In this document: positions 29,362 through 39,895 of the stretch, in pieces
Layout: every line of letters begins with the position of its first letter
Position numbering within the stretch: the stretch's first letter is position 1
DNA from: an uncultured Clostridia bacterium
Lineage (GTDB): Bacteria; Bacillota; Clostridia; Christensenellales; Borkfalkiaceae
DNA: 62,800 nt
Assembly: GCA_947626005.1 (NCBI GenBank)
Contig: CANQQM010000002.1
Coordinates: 1-62,800, forward strand
Reading direction: 5' to 3'
Program-made: the position numbers and the translations under genes
Notes under the pieces: generated by a model
The model's input: the letters and a program-made list of their open reading frames with translations, nothing else
The model's database searches: none
What the model was told of the DNA's origin: nothing

Positions 29362-30847
29362 CGTCTGCCTCCTTTACAAAGTTGCAGAAGGGCCCGGGAT
29401 TCTTCGCCGTCGCAAGCAGCGCCGCCCAGCAGAAGCGGTTGACGGCGATGACGAGAAGAGCGGAGAGAACTGCGCCGAGCGCGAAGGTGAACGCAAACAG
29501 GCTGACTTCGGTGAGGGCGATGAAGTACGCGACAAACCCGAAGAGCGCGATGGCCGCCGAAATATCGATGACGGGAAGGAGCATCCTGCGGTTGGCCGCC
29601 TTGACGCAGCTCGTCATCGTCTTCCCCGTCGCATACATGCCCCGTGCGATCTCATAGCTCATCGCATCCGTCACGGAGAGGAGGATGCCGCCGAGTGCGA
29701 CGGCGATAAGCGTCTCGATGCCGAAGTGAAGGAACGGGATCGCCCAGACGCAGAGCACCATCGAAACGAAGTAGATGAGGAAGGTATAAAGGTGCGCGAA
29801 CGCAAGCATATGGTAGCGGACGAAGAAGAAGATCATCATCCCGAGGAAGGCGGCGCCGAAGGCGATGTAGAGGGCGATGAGCGCCCAGTTCCCGAAGGTC
29901 GCCTCGCTGCGGACCGTCTCTTTAAGCGTGAAGCCGAGGGAGGTCGAAGTCCCGTTGAGGGCCGTATCCATCGTCACCGCGACGGCACGCGCCGATTCGG
30001 CGGTGTAGTTGCCGCTAATGTAGAGCGTCTTCTGATCGATGGCCGAGGAGACGGGAAGGGAAATGACCGCTTCGTCCCCGACGTAGAAGAAGAGGGTGAC
30101 CGACGTATCGTCGGCGGTCTCCGTCCATTCGGCGATCGTATCTCTCCCCTTCTCGGTGAACTTGATCATCACATACGGGGTGCCCCGTCTCGAACGGGAG
30201 GCGGCGCCCTTCACGTAGTCGTTGATGGTCTCGGTGGAGCGGAGGTTGACTTTTTCCGCCGTGGCGGCGTCCGAACCGTACCCCATCGAGAAATCCCCCG
30301 TGCGGAGGAAGGTGTTGAATACGACGGACTGCGCGTCGAAGAGGGCGGGAAGGGTCATGCGGACGGTGAAGTCGTCGCGGACCTCCATGCTTGTCCCCTC
30401 GAGGCGCATGCGGGAAATTCTCTCCTTCATGAGCTTGACCGCCGCGGAGAAGTCCTCCTTGAACGAATCGCTCACCTTGCCGTCCTCGCCGCAAGCCGTC
30501 TTGCGCTCGAGATAGACGGAGCCGTTCGCGTCCGGATAGCGGACGTAAGTTTCCTTGTACTCCTCGATCTCCTTCGTGTCGGTGAGCGCGGCGAGGTTGT
30601 CCTCGTACTCGCTTGCCGAGATGACGCCCTCGGGATAGTACACCGCGGAATAGCCGCCGCCGAGGTAATTCTCCCCGTCTAACAGCATGCCGCCGAGATA
30701 TGCGTCCTTTCTCATCATGCCGACCACGGAATTGAAGGTGTACATGTTGTCCGTCCCGTAAGGGAAGGAGACCGTGCAGATAAAGCACAGTCCGAGCACG
30801 ATCACCGCGATCAGGATAAGAAATACCGCCGATTTCTTCTTGCCCAT
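29354..30847 (-). CDS. secD: Protein translocase subunit SecD
   Basis: SecD P1-like region and six-TM export domain ('SFPYGTDNMYTFNSVVGMMRKDAYLGG...'). Confidence 0.85.
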   Translation of the reverse strand: MGKKKSAVFLILIAVIVLGLCFICTVSFPYGTDNMYTFNSVVGMMRKDAYLGGMLLDGENYLGGGYSAVYYPEGVISASEYEDNLAALTDTKEIEEYKETYVRYPDANGSVYLERKTACGEDGKVSDSFKEDFSAAVKLMKERISRMRLEGTSMEVRDDFTVRMTLPALFDAQSVVFNTFLRTGDFSMGYGSDAATAEKVNLRSTETINDYVKGAASRSRRGTPYVMIKFTEKGRDTIAEWTETADDTSVTLFFYVGDEAVISLPVSSAIDQKTLYISGNYTAESARAVAVTMDTALNGTSTSLGFTLKETVRSEATFGNWALIALYIAFGAAFLGMMIFFFVRYHMLAFAHLYTFLIYFVSMVLCVWAIPFLHFGIETLIAVALGGILLSVTDAMSYEIARGMYATGKTMTSCVKAANRRMLLPVIDISAAIALFGFVAYFIALTEVSLFAFTFALGAVLSALLVIAVNRFCWAALLATAKNPGPFCNFVKEADDE

Positions 30848-30921
30848 TGCTTCCTCCTGTATAGGTCAGCGGAAAACTCCGCCTACAAGCTTTGTCCGAT
30901 CCGGAAAAAACTCACTCTTCC

Positions 30922-30950
30922 ATTATATAGAAAATGCGCGCGCACGTCAA
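30922..30950 (-). promoter_or_regulatory. Predicted sigma-A promoter for secDF
   Basis: TTGACG-17-TATAAT. Confidence 0.65.
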
Positions 30951-30990
30951 GCCGAATCACGCCGCTTGTATGATTTTTTCCGCAAAATTC

Positions 30991-32298
30991 TTAATTTTCG
31001 CGCGTCTTGCGCTCGGCGAGAATGTGCATCGCGCACTCGATCCGCTTTTTCATCATCGCACAGGTGATGGGATAGGGCTCGTCGATGTCGCCGCAATAGT
31101 GGTAGTTGTTCGCACTGCATCCGCCCGAGCAGATGAACTTTGCAAAGCACTCGGAGCATTTCTTCCGCGTAAAGAGACAGCTGTCGCGGAATTTCTTGCG
31201 GAGGGCGGGATCGATCTTCCCCTCAAAGACGTTCCCCATGCGGAAGTCCTTCTCCCCCGCGAACTGGTGGCAGGGGTAGAGGTCGCCGTTCGGCACGACG
31301 GAGAGGTACTCGTTCCCCGCGCCGCACGCCGAGACCCGCTTGGAAAGGCAGGGCCCGCCCTCGAGGTCGATTTGGAAGTGGAAGAAGAGGAACCCCTTCC
31401 CCTCCCGCTCGCGGCGGAGATATTCCTCGGCAAGCGTCTCGTATTCCCGCTCGATCGCGGGGAGATGCTCCTCACGGATGGCAAGATCGGGAAGGTCGGT
31501 CACGACGGGCTCGAGGGAGATGCTGTCGAAGCCGTTGTCGGCAAGGAAGAGGACGTCCTTCGAAAAATCGAGATTTTTCGCCGTGAAGGTGCCGCGGACG
31601 TAGTAATGTTTGTCCCCCCGCGCACGGACGAACTTCTTCGCCTTTTCGATGACGGCGTCGAAGCTTCCCTTCCCGTTGACGGTACGGCGCACGGCGTCGT
31701 GCACCTCCTTTCTGCCGTCGAGGGAGAGCACCACGTTCTCCATTTCGCGGTTGAAAAAGTCGATGGTCTCGTCGTCGAGAAGAAGCCCGTTCGTCGTCGT
31801 CGTGAAAAGGAACTTTTTGCCGACTTTTGCGGCCTCCTCCTTCGCATACGCGACGGTGCGCTTGACGACGTCCGAATTCATGAGCGGCTCTCCGCCGAAG
31901 AAGTCGACCTCGAGCACCTTCCGCTTTCCGCTCTCGCGGAGGAGGAAGTCGATCGCCGCCTTCGCCGTCTCGAAACGCATCACTTCGCGGACGGAATGGT
32001 ACGCCCCTTCGTCGGCAAAACAGTAGCGGCAGCGAAGGTTGCAGTCGTGGGAGACGTGCAGACAGAGCGCCTTGAGCTCCTCCGACTTTATGGGCGCGGC
32101 CGCGGGCTCGGGGGCGTCGAGAAGCCCCTCTTTTTGCAGCCCTTCGACGTCGCGCAGCGTCTCGCGGAGCTCTTCGTCGGTGAATTCGACCTCCTCCCCG
32201 CCGAGATAGCGCGCCGTCTTTTCGTCGCATTCGTGCAGGCTCCCGCTCCCCGTGTCATAGAGGTAGAAGTGCCCGCAGTATGTAAAAACGTGTCTCAT
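30991..32298 (-). CDS. Thioether cross-link-forming SCIFF peptide maturase (radical SAM/SPASM)
   Basis: 'HVSHDCNLRCRYCFADEG' radical SAM motif; SPASM cysteines 'CSECFAKFICSGGCSANNYHYCGDI'; adjacent SCIFF precursor. Confidence 0.94.
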   Translation of the reverse strand: MRHVFTYCGHFYLYDTGSGSLHECDEKTARYLGGEEVEFTDEELRETLRDVEGLQKEGLLDAPEPAAAPIKSEELKALCLHVSHDCNLRCRYCFADEGAYHSVREVMRFETAKAAIDFLLRESGKRKVLEVDFFGGEPLMNSDVVKRTVAYAKEEAAKVGKKFLFTTTTNGLLLDDETIDFFNREMENVVLSLDGRKEVHDAVRRTVNGKGSFDAVIEKAKKFVRARGDKHYYVRGTFTAKNLDFSKDVLFLADNGFDSISLEPVVTDLPDLAIREEHLPAIEREYETLAEEYLRREREGKGFLFFHFQIDLEGGPCLSKRVSACGAGNEYLSVVPNGDLYPCHQFAGEKDFRMGNVFEGKIDPALRKKFRDSCLFTRKKCSECFAKFICSGGCSANNYHYCGDIDEPYPITCAMMKKRIECAMHILAERKTREN

Positions 32299-32316
32299 AT
32301 TCCTCGATACGCCAAA

Positions 32317-32339
32317 AGAGCGACGGCGCACCGTCGCTC
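32317..32339 (-). terminator. Attenuator-like hairpin between SCIFF precursor and maturase
   Basis: GAGCGACGGTGCGCCGTCGCTC followed by TTTT on minus strand. Confidence 0.55.
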
Positions 32340-32358
32340 CCGGGTTTGCCCCAAAATT

Positions 32359-32514
32359 TTACTTCTCTTCGCCGATCTTCTGTTCTCTCGTGACGCGCTC
32401 GCAGGACTGGTTCCCGACCGTGCAGCTCGTCTTGCAAGCGGACTGGCAGGTGCTTCTGCATTCGCCGCAGCCCGTGACCTTCTTTTCGGCGGGTTTTGCA
32501 ATCGTCTTGATCAT
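32359..32514 (-). CDS. SCIFF (six cysteines in forty-five) RiPP precursor peptide
   Basis: MIKTIAKPAEKKVTGCGECRSTCQSACKTSCTVGNQSCERVTREQKIGEEK; six Cys in conserved spacing. Confidence 0.95.
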   Translation of the reverse strand: MIKTIAKPAEKKVTGCGECRSTCQSACKTSCTVGNQSCERVTREQKIGEEK

Positions 32515-32542
32515 TGTATTACTCTCCTGACTGTTTTTCTCT

Positions 32543-32571
32543 ATTATACACCGCCCGCGCCCGTTTGGCAA
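32543..32571 (-). promoter_or_regulatory. Predicted sigma-A promoter for SCIFF precursor
   Basis: TTGCCA-17-TATAAT. Confidence 0.65.
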
Positions 32572-32576
32572 GCGAT

Positions 32577-32960
32577 TTACGGCTCCTCTTTGCGCAATTT
32601 TACCCCGAAGAGTCCGCCGATCCCGCCGAGGACGCCCGAAAAAAGCAGCTCGAGGGCGAAAAATCCCGTGAGGCGGAACCCGCCGCCGAGCGCCGCAAAG
32701 AAGAGAACGCCGAGAAGAACGCTGAAGATCCCCGCCGCCGCCCCCTTTACAAGGGCGCCGCCGCGGTGGATAAAGAGGAGGGGAAAGGTGAACGCGCCGA
32801 CCGCCTTCACCCCCCACCCGGCCGCCGTTACGACCGTTTCGGGGGGCGCATATGCCCTTACGAGGACGGCGAATGCCGCCGAGACGAAGAGGCAGAACGC
32901 CGCGGCGCACCCCGCCGCGAGCCCGACCTCTTTTAAGGCGCTCTTCCAAGAAATTTGCAT
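32577..32960 (-). CDS. TIGR04086-like membrane protein
   Basis: Four hydrophobic helices, glycine-rich; position between yajC and SCIFF as in other Clostridia. Confidence 0.7.
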   Translation of the reverse strand: MQISWKSALKEVGLAAGCAAAFCLFVSAAFAVLVRAYAPPETVVTAAGWGVKAVGAFTFPLLFIHRGGALVKGAAAGIFSVLLGVLFFAALGGGFRLTGFFALELLFSGVLGGIGGLFGVKLRKEEP

Positions 32961-32963
32961 AAA

Positions 32964-33002
32964 AAACCTCCGCACACCTTTGCTTTAAGGTATGCGGAGG
33001 GA
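32964..33002 (-). terminator. yajC terminator
   Basis: CCTCCGCATACCTT...AAGGTGTGCGGAGG followed by TTTTTT on minus strand. Confidence 0.7.
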
Positions 33003-33015
33003 AAAGGCGTTATGC

Positions 33016-33510
33016 TTATCGGTCAGAGGCGTTCGCGTCGTCCTCTTCGGCGGGAGCGGGCGCCGCTTCCTCGGAAGTTTCCGCTTCTTCGGCGGGCTTT
33101 TCGCTCTCTTCCGTCTTATTCTCTTTCGCCGCCTTCTTTGCGGCCTCCGCCTGTTCGCGGGCGAGCTGGGTGGGCCCCTTCGCATCCGTCTGGGCGATGA
33201 GCTCTTTATCCATCTTTACATACGATTTCCCCGAGTTCTCGCTGCCCGTCTCGATGATGACGGTGTTGTCGTCGCACACTTCGACGACGATGCCGCAAAT
33301 TCCGCCCGCCGTCTTGACTTTGTTGCCGGGACGGATGGCTTCGAGCTGCTCGACATATTCCTTCTGGCGCTGCTTGTTCTTTCTTCCCGAGAAGAAGAAC
33401 CAGACGACGAGAAGCAAAACAAGAACGACGAGAATGATGGGGAAAAGCCATTGGGTCAAGGGATTATTGTTGGCGCTGTTCGCCTCATCTGCCAAAAAAT
33501 TCCAAATCAT
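33016..33510 (-). CDS. yajC: Preprotein translocase subunit YajC
   Basis: Single TM, 'FFFSGRKNKQRQKEYVEQLEAIRPGNKVKTAGGICGIVVEV'. Confidence 0.92.
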   Translation of the reverse strand: MIWNFLADEANSANNNPLTQWLFPIILVVLVLLLVVWFFFSGRKNKQRQKEYVEQLEAIRPGNKVKTAGGICGIVVEVCDDNTVIIETGSENSGKSYVKMDKELIAQTDAKGPTQLAREQAEAAKKAAKENKTEESEKPAEEAETSEEAAPAPAEEDDANASDR

Positions 33511-33596
33511 ATCTATCTCCTTTCTTTTTCCATCATACCCTTTTTGCTGAAAGATTGCAAGCGTTTTTCGAAAGTTTTTTCCTTTTCATGCATTTT

Positions 33597-34800
<1,204 letters not shown>

Positions 34801-34851
34801 GCAGTCCGACCGTTTTTTGATGAAAACTTTTTTCTTTTTTGGGCTATCCCA

Positions 34852-34880
34852 TTGACAAATCCCCTTTTTTGCGGTACAAT
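34852..34880 (+). promoter_or_regulatory. Predicted sigma-A promoter for SGNH lipoprotein pair
   Basis: TTGACA-17-TACAAT. Confidence 0.7.
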
Positions 34881-34909
34881 GTAGCCGAATATGAAAAAAG
34901 GAGACTGTC

Positions 34910-36307
34910 ATGAAATTCAAAAGAAAGCTGTCTTGCCTCTTGGCGGGCTTCTTGCTCCTTCTCCCCGCCGCCGCCTGCGCCGAAAAGACGCCCGACCCCT
35001 CCGAGGAGACTCCGCCGCCCGCCGAAAAGCCCGAAGAGGTCCCTTCGACGTACGAAATTTCCCTCGAAAGACCACTCTATCTTCTCTCCGCCGACGTCGA
35101 GGCGGCCTCCACGCTTCCCCTCTCCGCCGCACTGACGGACGGGAAGGGCGCCGCCGTCCAAGGGGAAATTTCCTTCTCCTCGGCAGATCCCGAAGTCGCT
35201 TCCGTCCAAGGGAAGTCCCTTGTTGCCGTCGCTCCCGGTGAGACGACAGTCACGGCGACGTACGAAAAAGACGGGAAAAGCGTCTCCGCGGCGGCAGCGG
35301 TCGCCGTCCTCGAGAGCGCGGAAGAGGCACAGGCCGATACCCTTTCGAGGGACGTCGTGCGCATCTCGGGGAGGACGTACACCGCGGCGGGCGGGCTCGC
35401 CTTCGACCACGTCCTCTCGGGCGTCGAAGTCGCCTTCGCGGGAACGGAGCTCAGCGTGAACTTCCTCACGGGGACGATCGGAAAAGTTCGCTGCTTTATC
35501 GACGGCGAAACGGAGGGCCAAACGTACACCGTCCTGTCGAAAAAGAACCTGAAAGTCGCAATGGGGCTCGAAAACGGGGCGCATACGGTGCGCATCGTCA
35601 AGGCAAGCAGTCCGCAGTACGGGCGGGTCGTCCTCAATTCCGACAACGCCTTTACAACGGACGGGAGCTTCCTCAAGGCAAGGAAGGCCCCCGCGCTCAA
35701 GCTCGAATTTATCGGCGATTCGATCACGGCGGGCTGCGGCGCGGCGGGAACGCGCATGGAGGCCACGCCGAGCATGGATAACTCGGACGCGACGCTCGGC
35801 TATGCCTTCCTCACGGCGCAGGCGCTCGGGGCGGATATTTCCGCGATCGCACAGGAAGGGATCTGCGTCAAGGACGGGAGCTATTGCGCCTACGACGCGT
35901 ACACGCACGTCTCCTTCTCGAATACGGGCGCGTTCGACCCCTCTGCGTACGAAGCGGACGTCGTCGTCCTCGCCCTCGGGGAGAACGACATGTGGCATGC
36001 GACGGACAGCACTTTCAGCTACACGGCGGAGCAGTTCCGCACCGATTACAGCGACATGCTCCGCCTCATTCGCTCCAAACACCCCGAGGCGAAGATCGTC
36101 TGCATCTATGGGATGATGCCCGCCTCCTCGACCTCGAACGCGGATACCCTCATAAAGGGCGCGATCGCCGACACGGGAGATGCGAATATCACTTCCGTTC
36201 AGATGGTCTCGAACGAACAGGGCGCAAACTCTCACCCTTCCGCCGACGCCCACCGCACCACCGCGGCGACGCTCACCGAACACATCCGCGGCCTTCTCGG
36301 GCTGTAA
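34910..36307 (+). CDS. Lipoprotein: Ig-like (BIG2) domain plus SGNH/GDSL hydrolase (CE2-like)
   Basis: Lipobox 'LLPAAACAEK'; 'LEFIGDSITAGCG', 'VVLALGENDMWHA', 'SHPSADAH'. Confidence 0.85.
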   Translation: MKFKRKLSCLLAGFLLLLPAAACAEKTPDPSEETPPPAEKPEEVPSTYEISLERPLYLLSADVEAASTLPLSAALTDGKGAAVQGEISFSSADPEVASVQGKSLVAVAPGETTVTATYEKDGKSVSAAAAVAVLESAEEAQADTLSRDVVRISGRTYTAAGGLAFDHVLSGVEVAFAGTELSVNFLTGTIGKVRCFIDGETEGQTYTVLSKKNLKVAMGLENGAHTVRIVKASSPQYGRVVLNSDNAFTTDGSFLKARKAPALKLEFIGDSITAGCGAAGTRMEATPSMDNSDATLGYAFLTAQALGADISAIAQEGICVKDGSYCAYDAYTHVSFSNTGAFDPSAYEADVVVLALGENDMWHATDSTFSYTAEQFRTDYSDMLRLIRSKHPEAKIVCIYGMMPASSTSNADTLIKGAIADTGDANITSVQMVSNEQGANSHPSADAHRTTAATLTEHIRGLLGL

Positions 36308-36319
36308 AAGGAGGCACCC

Positions 36320-37420
36320 ATGCGTAGATTTTTCCGAATTTTTTGCACCGCGACCGCACTCTTTTGCATGGCGGCCCTCTTCCGGGGCTGCAAGGAGGAA
36401 CCTACCCCCGCGCCGACGCCCGAACCCGTCCCCGAATACATCGAAGGGCGGGAAGTCGTCTCCGCCGAGGAGGTCTCCCGCTACGGAGACGCCGTCCGCC
36501 TCTTCGGAAGAACGTACCTCTTCCGCGATCGGCTCTGTCTCGACAACGCGGCGACGGGATTTGAAGTCACCTTCTACGGGACGAAGCTTACCGCGGCCAT
36601 CACGCCGATGACCGACCTCCTCTATTGCCGCACCTTCCTGGACGGCGACACGGAGGGCACTTTCTTCCACCTCACACAGGACAAGGTGTACACCCTCGCG
36701 GAAAACCTTACGGAGGGCATCCATACCCTGCGGTTTGTCAAGTCGACGAGTTCGCAGAACGGCGTCATCCGCGTCGGGGCGCTCTCGACGGACGGGAAGT
36801 TCCTCCGTCCCGAAAAGACAAGCCCCCTCCGCATCGAGTTCGTCGGCGATTCGATCACCGTGGGCGCGGGGATCTTCGGAACGCCCGCGGAGCCCTGCAC
36901 CGTCAAAAATTCGGACGCGACGAAGAGCTATGCCTACCTCACAGCGCAGGCGCTCGGCGCAGACGCTTCGCTCGTCGCGACCGAAGGGATCTGCACCAAG
37001 GCGAAGTTCGTCCTCCCCGTCAGCAGTATCGAGATGTACGGGGCGATCTCTTCCGTCACGGTCGGGAAATATCAATACACGTCCCCCCACGATATCGTCG
37101 TCATCGCCCTCGGCACAAACGACGGATCGTACATGAATACCCATCCCGAATATAAGAAGGCGGACTTCATCGCCGACTACAGGGAGCTCCTCGGCCTCGT
37201 GCGGGAGAAGAACCCCGAGGCGAAGATCGTATGCGTTTACGGCATGATGGGGACCGTCCCCGACATCGCAGACGGAATTCGGGAAGCGATCGCGGGGGAG
37301 AGCAATGTAAGCTACCTTCCCCTGCCCACCGATAAGCACGGCGGCGAAGGACACCCCTCTTCGGAGGGCGCAGCCGCCGAAAGCGACGTCCTCCTCGAAT
37401 ATCTCCGAACGCTCCTTTAA
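36320..37420 (+). CDS. SGNH/GDSL hydrolase lipoprotein (paralog of preceding gene)
   Basis: 'MAALFRGCKEE' lipobox; 'IEFVGDSITVGAG', 'VVIALGTNDGSYM', 'GGEGHPSSEGAAAESDVL'. Confidence 0.85.
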   Translation: MRRFFRIFCTATALFCMAALFRGCKEEPTPAPTPEPVPEYIEGREVVSAEEVSRYGDAVRLFGRTYLFRDRLCLDNAATGFEVTFYGTKLTAAITPMTDLLYCRTFLDGDTEGTFFHLTQDKVYTLAENLTEGIHTLRFVKSTSSQNGVIRVGALSTDGKFLRPEKTSPLRIEFVGDSITVGAGIFGTPAEPCTVKNSDATKSYAYLTAQALGADASLVATEGICTKAKFVLPVSSIEMYGAISSVTVGKYQYTSPHDIVVIALGTNDGSYMNTHPEYKKADFIADYRELLGLVREKNPEAKIVCVYGMMGTVPDIADGIREAIAGESNVSYLPLPTDKHGGEGHPSSEGAAAESDVLLEYLRTLL

Positions 37421-37427
37421 GCGCATT

Positions 37428-37456
37428 CCGCGGCGGCATTCCCGCCGCGGTTTTTT
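37428..37456 (+). terminator. Rho-independent terminator of SGNH lipoprotein operon
   Basis: CCGCGGCGG-CATTC-CCGCCGCGG-TTTTTT. Confidence 0.85.
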
Positions 37457-37500
37457 ATGAGGAAACGCAGCTTCCGCAGGGAGTTTCCCAAGAGGGAAAC

Positions 37501-37636
37501 GACCAAGGGAAAACGCACACCGTATTGCGCCGTGTTTGGCAAACGGCTTGCAAATTCTAAGCGAAGTGGCTCTTTCTATGAACAAGCAAGACGAGGAAAG
37601 CGAGGAAAACCCGAAGGAGTTTACCAAAACGTAAAC
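37501..37636. repeat. 136-bp tandem repeat, unit 1
   Basis: Begins GACCAAGGGAAAACGCACACCGTATTGCG..., ends GTTTACCAAAACGTAAAC; about 93% identical to next unit by eye. Confidence 0.9.
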
Positions 37637-37772
37637 GACCAAGGGAAAACACACACCGTATTGCGCCGTGCCCGTCAAACGCCTTGCATATTCTAAGCGA
37701 AGTGGCTCTTTCTATGAACAAGCAAGACGAGGAAAGCGAGGAAAACCCGAAGGAGTTTACTAAGAGGTAAAC
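37637..37772. repeat. 136-bp tandem repeat, unit 2
   Basis: Same length and order as unit 1, ends GTTTACTAAGAGGTAAAC; degenerate partial units on both sides (about 37460-37500 and 37773-37810). Confidence 0.9.
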
Positions 37773-37811
37773 GACTGAGGGTTGCCGCAGCTTGACAAAG
37801 TATTGCGAAGT

Positions 37812-38831
37812 TCAGAGGAAGAGACACGCGTCACCGAAGGAGAAGAAGCGATAACGCTTATCCACAGCCTCTCGGTAGAGGGAGAGGACCTCCTCACGGG
37901 AACAGAGGGCGGATACGAGCATGAGGAGGGTGCTCTCGGGAAGGTGGAAGTTGGTGATGAGGCCGTCGACGCATTTGAAGCGGTAAGGGGGGTAGATGAA
38001 GATGTTCGTCTCCCCCTTTTGAGGGCGGACAAAGCCCCTTTCGTCGGCGACCGTCTCGAGGGTGCGGACAGAGGTCGTTCCGACGCAGATGACCCGCCTC
38101 TCCTCCGCCTTGGCACGGTTGATGATCTCCGCCGCCTCCGCGGGGACCTCGTACTCCTCGGTGTGCATGACGTGCGTCTCGACGTCCTCCACCTTGACGG
38201 GGCGGAAGGTGCCGAGCCCGACGTGGAGAAGGATCTCGGCGATCTCCACCCCCATCCCTCGGACGGAAGAGAGAAGTTCTGGGGTGAAGTGCAGCCCCGC
38301 CGTCGGCGCCGCCGCCGAACCGTTCTCGCGGGAATACACCGTTTGGTAGCGCTCGGGATCGCGCAGTTTTTCGTGGATATAGGGCGGGAGAGGCATGCTT
38401 CCCGCGCGGGAGAGAACGTCCTCGAACGCCCCCGAGAAGAAAAATTTCACGATGCGCTCCCCCGTCTCCGTCACCCTTTCTACGCGGAGGGAGAGTTCTT
38501 CGTTTACGGTGAGGTTCACCCCCGGGCGGCACTTTTTGCCCGGCTTTACGAGCACCTCCCACTCGTCGATCGAAAGGCGGCGGAGAAGAAGGACTTCCGC
38601 CTTCCCGCCGTTTTCGGTTCGGGCGAAGAGGCGGGCGGGGATCACCCGCGTGCGGTTGACGACGAGGACGTCCCCCTTTTGGAGAAAGCGGGGAAGTTCG
38701 CGGAACACGGTGTGCTCTATGCGCTTTTCCGCCCGATGATAGACGAGGAGCCGCGACGAATCGCGCGGCTCGGCGGGCGTTTGTGCGATGAGCTCTTCGG
38801 GAAGCTCATAGAAAAAATCGGAAGTTTTCAT
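37812..38831 (-). CDS. queA: tRNA preQ1(34) S-adenosylmethionine ribosyltransferase-isomerase
   Basis: '[25 protein letters not shown]', '[14 protein letters not shown]', '[11 protein letters not shown]', '[17 protein letters not shown]'. Confidence 0.97.
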   Translation of the reverse strand: MKTSDFFYELPEELIAQTPAEPRDSSRLLVYHRAEKRIEHTVFRELPRFLQKGDVLVVNRTRVIPARLFARTENGGKAEVLLLRRLSIDEWEVLVKPGKKCRPGVNLTVNEELSLRVERVTETGERIVKFFFSGAFEDVLSRAGSMPLPPYIHEKLRDPERYQTVYSRENGSAAAPTAGLHFTPELLSSVRGMGVEIAEILLHVGLGTFRPVKVEDVETHVMHTEEYEVPAEAAEIINRAKAEERRVICVGTTSVRTLETVADERGFVRPQKGETNIFIYPPYRFKCVDGLITNFHLPESTLLMLVSALCSREEVLSLYREAVDKRYRFFSFGDACLFL

Positions 38832-39883
38832 GAATCGTCTCCGTCGAATACGCTCAGCTGACGGCGCACCGCCTCGGGCATTTTCACCCCCATGTGCTCA
38901 TATCCGCCCTTTAAGCAGACCCTGCCGCGGGGCGTCCGCGCCAAAAATCCGAGTTGGAGGAGGTAGGGCTCGTAGATGTCCTCGATGGTGTTCACGTCCT
39001 CGTTGATGGTCGCCGCGAGGGTGTCGAGCCCCGCGGGGCCGCCGTTGAATTTTTCGATGAGGGCGCGGAGGAGGTTGCGGTCGGTCTCGTCGAGGCCGAG
39101 CTCGTCGATCTCCATGCGCTTCAGGGCCTTCGACGCGTCCTCCTTCGTGACGCGGTCGCTGCCCATGACCGCAGAGAAGTCGCGGACGCGCTTCAGAAGC
39201 CGATTGGCAATGCGGGGCGTGCCGCGGGAACGGCGGGCGATCTCGAAGCTCCCCGCCTCGTCGATCGCGATGCCGAGAGTACGCGCCGAACGGTTGACGA
39301 TGCGTTGGAGCTCGACGGGCGTGTACATGTCGAGGCGGCACATGATGCCGAAGCGGTCGCGCAGGGGGGAAGAGAGCATCCCCGCACGCGTCGTCGCCCC
39401 GATCAGCGTGAACCGCTTCAGGGAGAAGCGGATGTTTCTGGCGGAGGGGCCCTTCCCGACGATGATGTCGAGCGCATAATCCTCCATGGCGGAATAGAGG
39501 ATCTCCTCCACGGCGTGGTTGAGGCGGTGGATCTCGTCGATAAAGAGCACATCCCCCTCGTTGAGGTTGGTGAGGATGGCGGCAAGGTCGCCCGAGCGTT
39601 CGATCGCGGGGCCGCTCGTCACCTTGATCTGCGTGCCCATCGTGTTCGCGATGATGTGCGCAAGCGTCGTCTTTCCGAGCCCCGGAGGGCCATAGAGAAG
39701 GACGTGGTCGAGCGCCTCCCCCCGCGATTTCGCCGCGGCCATGTAGACGGCAAGGTTTTCCTTCACCTTGTCCTGCCCGACGTATTCCTCCATCGTCTTG
39801 GGACGGAGGACGTTCTCTTCGATGTCGTAGTCGTTTTTCGTGCTCGAAAGGAGAGCCCCGCTGTCAAATTCGTCGTCAAACAT
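38828..39883 (-). CDS. ruvB: Holliday junction branch migration DNA helicase RuvB
   Basis: '[22 protein letters not shown]', '[10 protein letters not shown]', '[17 protein letters not shown]'. Confidence 0.98.
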   Translation of the reverse strand: MFDDEFDSGALLSSTKNDYDIEENVLRPKTMEEYVGQDKVKENLAVYMAAAKSRGEALDHVLLYGPPGLGKTTLAHIIANTMGTQIKVTSGPAIERSGDLAAILTNLNEGDVLFIDEIHRLNHAVEEILYSAMEDYALDIIVGKGPSARNIRFSLKRFTLIGATTRAGMLSSPLRDRFGIMCRLDMYTPVELQRIVNRSARTLGIAIDEAGSFEIARRSRGTPRIANRLLKRVRDFSAVMGSDRVTKEDASKALKRMEIDELGLDETDRNLLRALIEKFNGGPAGLDTLAATINEDVNTIEDIYEPYLLQLGFLARTPRGRVCLKGGYEHMGVKMPEAVRRQLSVFDGDDS

Positions 39884-39895
39884 AAGTCGCTCCCG

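Noticed and set aside
37457-37696. 79-aa ORF across the 136-bp repeat array
   Set aside because: The frame is not maintained through the second unit (it stops inside it), and there is no RBS; treated as a repeat, not a CDS.
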